NCBI GenBank assembly: GCA_046541415.1
Contig: JBKHDI010000070.1
Location: forward strand, 1 to 18,725
Reading direction: 5' to 3'
Length of the DNA: 18,725 nt
Source: CAZOVB01 sp046541415
GTDB lineage: Bacteria; Planctomycetota; Phycisphaerae; SM23-33
The notes below the pieces were generated by a model. It saw only the letters and a program-made list of their open reading frames with translations, made no database searches and was not told the DNA's origin. Positions 14,705 through 18,725 of the stretch are shown here, one piece after another; the stretch's first letter is position 1; each line of letters begins with the position of its first letter. The position numbers were made by a program, and so were the translations under genes.

Positions 14705-16057
14705 ATGAGCGGTTTGCAGTTGTCGATCACCGAAAACGGTGCGACCCAGGACTCCATCTGTACACAGGCCATCCAGCAGACCATCGACGCCGTAGCCGAC
14801 CAGGGCGGCGGGACCGTCCTGATCCCCGACGGGCGGTGGACCAGCGGAACCATCCACCTGAAATCCGGGGTGACGCTGCTGGTCCGCCCCAACGCGGTGC
14901 TGGTCGGCAGCGGCGATATCGACGACTACCCGGTCGATGAGACCCGGCCTCTGTTCCAGGGTCAGCGACACCACTTCCTCGTCGCCGATGGGGCAGAGAA
15001 CGTTACGATCACCGGCGGGGGGGTGATCGACGGCAACGGCCAGGCCTTCTGGCTGGACCCCGAGCCGGGCAGGGACTGGTACCGCGCCAAAAAGCCCCGT
15101 GTCAGCCCGATGATCGAACTGCGCAACTCCAAACGCCTCGTGCTCGACTCGATCACCGTCCGCAACAGCCCCGGCTGGACCATCCACCCCTATTGCTGCG
15201 ACGATGTCACCATCCGCAACGTCCGCGTCGAGAACCACCTGTTCGGGCCCAATACCGACGGGATCGACATCAACGGCTGTCGCGATGTGTTCATCAGCGA
15301 CTGCAAGCTGATCACCGGCGACGACTCGATCATCATCAAGGCCACCAAGGACGCCCGATCCACCGAAAGGGTCATGGTCACCAACTGCACGATGACGACC
15401 AACTGCATCGGCGTGGGCATCGGGCAAGAGACCGAAAGCGACGTCCGCCAGGTCACCGTCAGCAACTGTGTGATGCACCACTGCCACCGGATGATCGCTT
15501 TCGGCATCTGGGCGGGGGGCCTGGTCGAAGATGTCACCGTAACCGGATGCGTCGGCGACACCCACGGCAGCTATCACCTGGCCAGGCCCATCCAACTGGA
15601 GGTCAAGCAGCACGTCGGCTGGGACGTGCCGCTCGGGCAGATGCGCAATATCCAGATCTCCAACATCCTGGCCCGCACCAACGGCCGTGTGCTGCTTACG
15701 GCCCAGGAGGGGACCCTGCTGGAAAACGTCGTCCTGCGCGACATCAACCTGGTCATCGACAAACTCGAAGACGCCGCCGAACTCAACCCGGCCGACGGGG
15801 CGACCGGCTCGAGTCAGTACGCCAACCGGAACATCCAAGCACGCAACCAGAACGCCGCCGTCGTCGTCGAGAACATGAAGAACTTTGTCCTCGACGGGCT
15901 GTACATCCAATGGCCGGAAGATGCGAAGATCCCCGCGGCAGCACTCTGGGCCCGTAACGTCCAGGGCGGCCTGATCGACGCGACGCTGGCCAGGCCCTGC
16001 GGCGGCGCAGCCGAGGCGATGGTGCTCCAGAACGTCGACGCTACGATCCGCCGGTAA
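14705..16057 (+). CDS. GH28-fold (polygalacturonase-like) glycosidase without signal peptide
   Basis: A 450-residue right-handed beta-helix protein of the glycoside hydrolase 28 fold, expected to hydrolyse glycosidic bonds in pectin-like or uronic-acid glycans. The N-terminal block (AIQQTIDAVADQGGGTVLIP, then SGTIHLKSGVTLLV) and repeated N-V-T-I / V-T-V-S-N-C rungs are typical. Catalytic acids appear as NTDG (183-186, D185) and GDD (D206, D207), spaced 21-22 residues as in fungal enzymes. The histidine of the usual GHGISIGS segment is not seen; the matching stretch reads CIGVGIGQE. ARPIQLEVKQ stands near the usual R-x-K site. No signal peptide is present, so it would act on imported oligosaccharides. 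AAGGA lies ten bases before the ATG. Confidence 0.85.
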   Translation: MSGLQLSITENGATQDSICTQAIQQTIDAVADQGGGTVLIPDGRWTSGTIHLKSGVTLLVRPNAVLVGSGDIDDYPVDETRPLFQGQRHHFLVADGAENVTITGGGVIDGNGQAFWLDPEPGRDWYRAKKPRVSPMIELRNSKRLVLDSITVRNSPGWTIHPYCCDDVTIRNVRVENHLFGPNTDGIDINGCRDVFISDCKLITGDDSIIIKATKDARSTERVMVTNCTMTTNCIGVGIGQETESDVRQVTVSNCVMHHCHRMIAFGIWAGGLVEDVTVTGCVGDTHGSYHLARPIQLEVKQHVGWDVPLGQMRNIQISNILARTNGRVLLTAQEGTLLENVVLRDINLVIDKLEDAAELNPADGATGSSQYANRNIQARNQNAAVVVENMKNFVLDGLYIQWPEDAKIPAAALWARNVQGGLIDATLARPCGGAAEAMVLQNVDATIRR

Positions 16058-16059
16058 AC

Positions 16060-16073
16060 ATGCAAACCTGCAT
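16060..16073. promoter_or_regulatory. ATGCA-N4-TGCAT palindrome upstream of the DUF481 promoter
   Basis: ATGCA-AACC-TGCAT differs by one base from the reverse complement of the palindrome at 14633. It lies between the GH28 stop and the -35 box at 16080, a position suited to control of the DUF481 gene. Confidence 0.45.
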
Positions 16074-16079
16074 ATGGAC

Positions 16080-16109
16080 TTGAGTTTCCCTGACGCGGCA
16101 GCCTAGACT
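16080..16109 (+). promoter_or_regulatory. Probable sigma-70-type promoter of the DUF481 gene
   Basis: TTGAGT (16080-16085), an 18-base spacer and TAGACT (16104-16109). The -10 box has the same T-A-x-A-x-T form as the tRNA promoters in this window. Transcription would begin near 16117, about 20 bases before the ribosome site. Confidence 0.45.
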
Positions 16110-16136
16110 TTCGCAAATGTCAGCAGTGCAGCCTGT

Positions 16137-16143
16137 AAGGAGG
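16137..16143 (+). promoter_or_regulatory. Perfect Shine-Dalgarno site that decides a GTG start
   Basis: AAGGAGG lies six bases before the GTG at 16150. The in-frame ATG at 16117 would place this site inside the coding region, so the GTG is preferred. Confidence 0.85.
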
Positions 16144-16149
16144 TTATCT

Positions 16150-17208
16150 GTGTGCCAACATACTTTCGGGTGGTTGTGTTTCTGTGTCCTGGCCATCGGG
16201 CTTCCGGCGGGGGCCGACGAGGTGGTACTCAAAGACGGCAGCCGACTGGTCGGAACCGTAAAGGAACTGGCCGGCGGAAATGTCATAATCGCCACCGACT
16301 TTGCAGGCGAGTTGTCGATCGAGACCGCCAAGGTCGAAGGGATCACCACGGCCGAGGCTGTCTTCGTGGAGCTCGAATCCGGGGACCGCGTCCTGGGCAC
16401 GCTGAACTACGTCCCCGGCAAGGGTCAGCAGGTCAATGCCCGGAACTTCGGGCCTCGCCAGGTGCCTGTCGACCAGCTCGCTTCTGCCTGGCAGGAGGAC
16501 ACCAAGAGCCCGGCCGAGCGGGCACGAGATAAGGCCATCGCCGAAGCCCAGCCCAAGTGGAGCGTCCAGCTCGAAGCCGGCCTCAGCGGACAGGCCGGCA
16601 ACACAGAACGCGCCTCGGCCAACGGCGCGGTCACCGTCAAACGCACCACCCCCGACGACCGCCTGGAGATGTACCTCTTCGGCGACTGGGCCACGGAAGA
16701 CGGCCAGGAGACCGCCCGCGAGATCATCGGCGGCGTCAGCTACGAGGCTGACTTCACCCAGCGATGGTTCGCCTTCGGCAAGATCGAACTGGAAAACGAC
16801 GAGTTCGAGAACATCGACCTGCGGACCACCGTGGCCGTCGGCGTGGGCTACTTCTTCATCCAGCAAGACGACCACGAACTCAAAGCCCGCATCGGCCCCG
16901 GCTACCTGCACGAATCATACACCGACGGCGGCAGCGACAGCCAGGCCATCCTGGAAATCGGCATCGACTACAACAGGAAGTTCTCCCCCTGGCTGTCGTT
17001 CGTCCATTCCACGCGGTATTATCCAAGCTTCGACGGCATTGACGACTACCGGCTTGTCATCCGCAACGCCCTGGAAATCCCCATCGACGAATCCGAGTCG
17101 TGGAAGATCCGCCTCGGCGTCCGCAACCAGTACGATTCCCAGGTCGAAACAGGCAGCGAAAAACTCGACACGTTCTACTTCGCCAACGTCGTCTACGAGA
17201 TCAACTGA
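16150..17208 (+). CDS. DUF481 outer-membrane beta-barrel protein (YdiY-like)
   Basis: A 352-residue exported protein. Residues 1-23 are a signal peptide ending PAGA|DEV. Residues about 24-115 hold two related Sm-like strands sets, seen as VVLKDGSRLVGTV and VELESGDRVLGTL, a pattern known from planctomycetal DUF481 proteins. From about residue 137 the DUF481 barrel follows: WSVQLEAGLSGQAGNTERAS, alternating amphipathic strands such as RWFAFGKIELENDEFENID, and a terminal strand ending YFANVVYEIN. It is expected in the outer membrane; function is unknown. It follows the GH28 gene but has its own probable promoter and is 56 bases from the MscS gene. Confidence 0.86.
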   Translation: MCQHTFGWLCFCVLAIGLPAGADEVVLKDGSRLVGTVKELAGGNVIIATDFAGELSIETAKVEGITTAEAVFVELESGDRVLGTLNYVPGKGQQVNARNFGPRQVPVDQLASAWQEDTKSPAERARDKAIAEAQPKWSVQLEAGLSGQAGNTERASANGAVTVKRTTPDDRLEMYLFGDWATEDGQETAREIIGGVSYEADFTQRWFAFGKIELENDEFENIDLRTTVAVGVGYFFIQQDDHELKARIGPGYLHESYTDGGSDSQAILEIGIDYNRKFSPWLSFVHSTRYYPSFDGIDDYRLVIRNALEIPIDESESWKIRLGVRNQYDSQVETGSEKLDTFYFANVVYEIN

Positions 17209-17264
17209 CAATTCACCGGCCGCGGTCATCCATGGCCCCGGTCTCTCCTGCAGAAAGGAACGAC

Positions 17265-18095
17265 ATGCCTGCTGTGATCGACTGGCAGATGATCAACAAC
17301 TGGATCAGCGAATACATCCCCCTGATCGCCGGGGCCCTGGTGCTGCTGGTGATCGGGGCGATCATCTCGGCGTGGTTCGGCCGGCGTATCTCCGGCTTGC
17401 TGCAGCGATCGAAGGTAGAGAAAACCCTGGCCAGGTTCCTGGGAAGGATCTCCAGCTGGGGGATGTTCCTGCTGGCGATCCTGGCGTGTCTGAGCATTTT
17501 CGACGTCCAGACGACGAGCTTCGCGGCGATTATCGGCGGCTCGGCCCTGGCGGTGGGCCTGGCCTTCCAGGGAAGCCTCTCGAACCTGGCTGCGGGGATC
17601 ATGCTGATGATCTTCCGTCCCTACAAGATCGACGACCTGGTCGAGCTGGCCGACGAGACCGGCAAAGTGGCCGAACTGCGACTGTTCTTTACATTGGTCG
17701 ATACCTTCGACAATCGTCGCCTGATGATCCCCAATTCCGAGATCTTCGGATCGGTCATCGAGAACTGGACCTTCCACGACAAGCGGCGCGTCGACGTACC
17801 GGTGGGCGTGGAATACCCGGCCGACCTGGACAAGACCCGCCAGGTGCTGACCGATTGCACGAAGAACATTCCGGGCATATTGGAGGATCCGGCCCCGGCG
17901 ATCCTCCTGATTGAGCTGGGCGATTCGTCGATCAACTGGCAGGTGCGTGTCTGGGCCCCGGCCGATGAATACCTGGCCGTCCGCGATGCCACCGTCCGCG
18001 CCGTCAAGCAGGCCCTCGATGCCGCCGACCTGGGCATCCCCTTCCCGCAGATGGACGTGCACCTGTTCAAGCAGGGCGAGGACCAGACCTCCTAG
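17265..18095 (+). CDS. mscS: Small-conductance mechanosensitive channel (MscS family)
   Basis: A 276-residue inner-membrane channel that opens on membrane tension and releases solutes after osmotic downshock. The layout equals E. coli MscS (286 residues). TM1 is about 18-37 and TM2 about 63-79. The pore helix TM3 is about 86-117, with the Gly/Ala-rich ALAVGLAFQGSLSNLAAGIM, followed by FRPYKIDDLVEL. The beta domain carries LRLFFTLVDTFDNRRLMIPN and the C-terminal alpha/beta domain runs to QMDVHLFKQ. AAAGGAA lies four to ten bases before the ATG. It follows the DUF481 gene by 56 bases and may share its transcript. The symbol reflects family membership. Confidence 0.95.
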   Translation: MPAVIDWQMINNWISEYIPLIAGALVLLVIGAIISAWFGRRISGLLQRSKVEKTLARFLGRISSWGMFLLAILACLSIFDVQTTSFAAIIGGSALAVGLAFQGSLSNLAAGIMLMIFRPYKIDDLVELADETGKVAELRLFFTLVDTFDNRRLMIPNSEIFGSVIENWTFHDKRRVDVPVGVEYPADLDKTRQVLTDCTKNIPGILEDPAPAILLIELGDSSINWQVRVWAPADEYLAVRDATVRAVKQALDAADLGIPFPQMDVHLFKQGEDQTS

Positions 18096-18446
18096 CGACG
18101 CCAGCCCAGGCGCGTTTGGGCAGGGAGGCGACAAACGGCGTCAGGCGGATCCGGCTGTACTGGTCGGCCACCGCTGCGACGGCGCTGGACCGCGTCCTCC
18201 CAGCCCGGCCGCTGGCAGCGCCAGCTCCAGTTCGGCGACTGCACCATCAAGCTCATCGCCGTCGGCCACACCGACGCCCCCGATTTCGCCCTCATCGATT
18301 CCGGCGAAGCCCCCCGCATCCGCCTCGGCCGCCGCATCATCCGCCTCCACGACGGCCATCTCGTCCTCTCCCGCCAACGCGGCTGACCTTGACACACCCT
18401 TCAGCTGGCCATTCTCAAAAACCTTTCCGAATTCCTTTACCATCTC
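18096..18446 (+). other. Gap after mscS with an unassigned, possibly remnant, open frame
   Basis: No gene with a start and ribosome site is supported here. One plus-strand frame, open from 18097 to a TGA at 18384-18386, ends in protein-like text (WQRQLQFGDCTIKLIAVGHT, then FALIDSGEAPRIRLG and IIRLHDGHLVLSRQRG) but has no ATG or good GTG. It could be the tail of a truncated gene. The opposite strand and other frames are also open because of high GC. A 14-16 base near repeat of CTTGACACA-CCCTTC occurs at 18388 and 18446; only the second copy makes a good promoter. Confidence 0.35.
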
Positions 18447-18475
18447 TTGACACAACCCTTCTCGATCCCTAGAGT
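18447..18475 (+). promoter_or_regulatory. Sigma-70-type promoter of the initiator tRNA
   Basis: A consensus TTGACA (18447-18452), a 17-base spacer and TAGAGT (18470-18475). Transcription would start near 18482, about 17 bases before the tRNA. Confidence 0.78.
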
Positions 18476-18498
18476 ACTACGTCTTACCCAAAAACGAT

Positions 18499-18572
<74 letters not shown>

Positions 18573-18581
18573 TTGGTCGAC

Positions 18582-18648
18582 TCGCTGCAAACCGCAGCGA
18601 CCCACGAGGTTCACGCAGAAGGCCGTCGAGAGGACTTGGCGGCCTTTT
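18582..18648 (+). terminator. Trailer hairpin and rho-independent terminator of the initiator tRNA unit
   Basis: A perfect hairpin, TCGCTGC (18582-18588) with GCAGCGA (18594-18600), stands ten bases after the tRNA but has no T-run. A second hairpin, AAGGCCG (18619-18625) with CGGCCTT (18640-18646), ends in TTTT and is the likely terminator. Confidence 0.65.
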
Positions 18649-18685
18649 CGAGTCTCGCCAAGGGGTTACGATTCTGGCCCTCCGC

Positions 18686-18723
18686 CGCCGGTGTCTCTGT
18701 TTTCCAGAGGGAGATAACCGGCG
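18686..18723. repeat. Nested inverted repeat at the window edge
   Basis: CGCCGGT (18686-18692) is the exact inverse of ACCGGCG (18717-18723). Inside it CTCTG (18695-18699) pairs with CAGAG (18705-18709) around TTTTC. The window ends two bases later, so its role cannot be judged; it may belong to the leader of the next gene. Confidence 0.4.
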
Positions 18724-18725
18724 AA

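Noticed and set aside
14546..15910. 454-residue minus-strand open frame opposite the GH28 gene
   Set aside because: Its translation is dominated by Asp, Val, Gly and Ala repeats created by the complement of GH28 codons, and it runs over the start of the YpdA-like gene.
16436..17914. 492-residue plus-strand open frame spanning the DUF481 and MscS genes
   Set aside because: Composition (Ser, Thr, Pro, Arg runs) marks it as a frame-shifted reading of two well-supported genes.

Overview
The window is GC-rich, with strong G/C preference at third codon positions and tightly packed genes. It looks like a bacterial chromosome segment, most likely from Planctomycetota. The best guess is a Phycisphaerae-like lineage, but no marker gene here proves it. 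Supporting hints are a DUF481 protein with an N-terminal Sm-like repeat, a secreted protein ending in a short HEAT-like helical domain, an unsecreted GH28-fold protein beside Gfo/Idh/MocA and YpdA-type oxidoreductases, and a FeeM-like N-acyl amino acid synthase.

Layout. 3-929 (-) is an aldo/keto reductase, divergent from a secreted unknown protein (1055-2362, +). An unknown gene with an apparent frameshift follows (2392-2942), then about 350 bases of weak or decayed coding character. 3293-4270 (+) is a sensor-less, PspF-sized sigma-54 activator closed by a strong terminator. The next 250 bases hold two palindromes, a textbook -24/-12 sigma-54 promoter and a leader hairpin. That promoter drives a two-gene operon: a degenerate receiver-like protein (4585-4992) and a FeeM-like acyltransferase (5019-5969).

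Convergent with this operon, four bases away, is a minus-strand MacA/MacB-like set: membrane fusion protein 9135-7960, FtsX-type permease 7949-6696 and ATPase 6696-5974. It is preceded by a YcgR-like PilZ protein (9993-9280). Next come a polyprenyl-phosphate-type GT2 glycosyltransferase and an overlapping GHMP sugar kinase (10260-12303, +). A tRNA-Phe unit (-) follows, with its own promoter, leader hairpin and terminator.

12557-14579 (-) holds a Gfo/Idh/MocA oxidoreductase and a YpdA-like flavoprotein. Divergent from these are a GH28-fold protein (14705-16057), a DUF481 outer-membrane protein (16150-17208) and an MscS channel (17265-18095), all +. Two near-identical 14-base ATGCA-N4-TGCAT palindromes bracket the GH28 gene. 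The window closes with an unassigned short open frame, an initiator tRNA-Met unit and a nested inverted repeat at the edge.

The most interesting unit is 3293-5969. A lone AAA+ activator, its probable enhancer sites, a sigma-54 promoter, a pseudo-receiver and an N-acyl amino acid synthase sit together, which suggests a self-contained lipo-amino-acid signalling or surfactant module. The adjacent efflux system could export the product, but that link is inference from proximity only.
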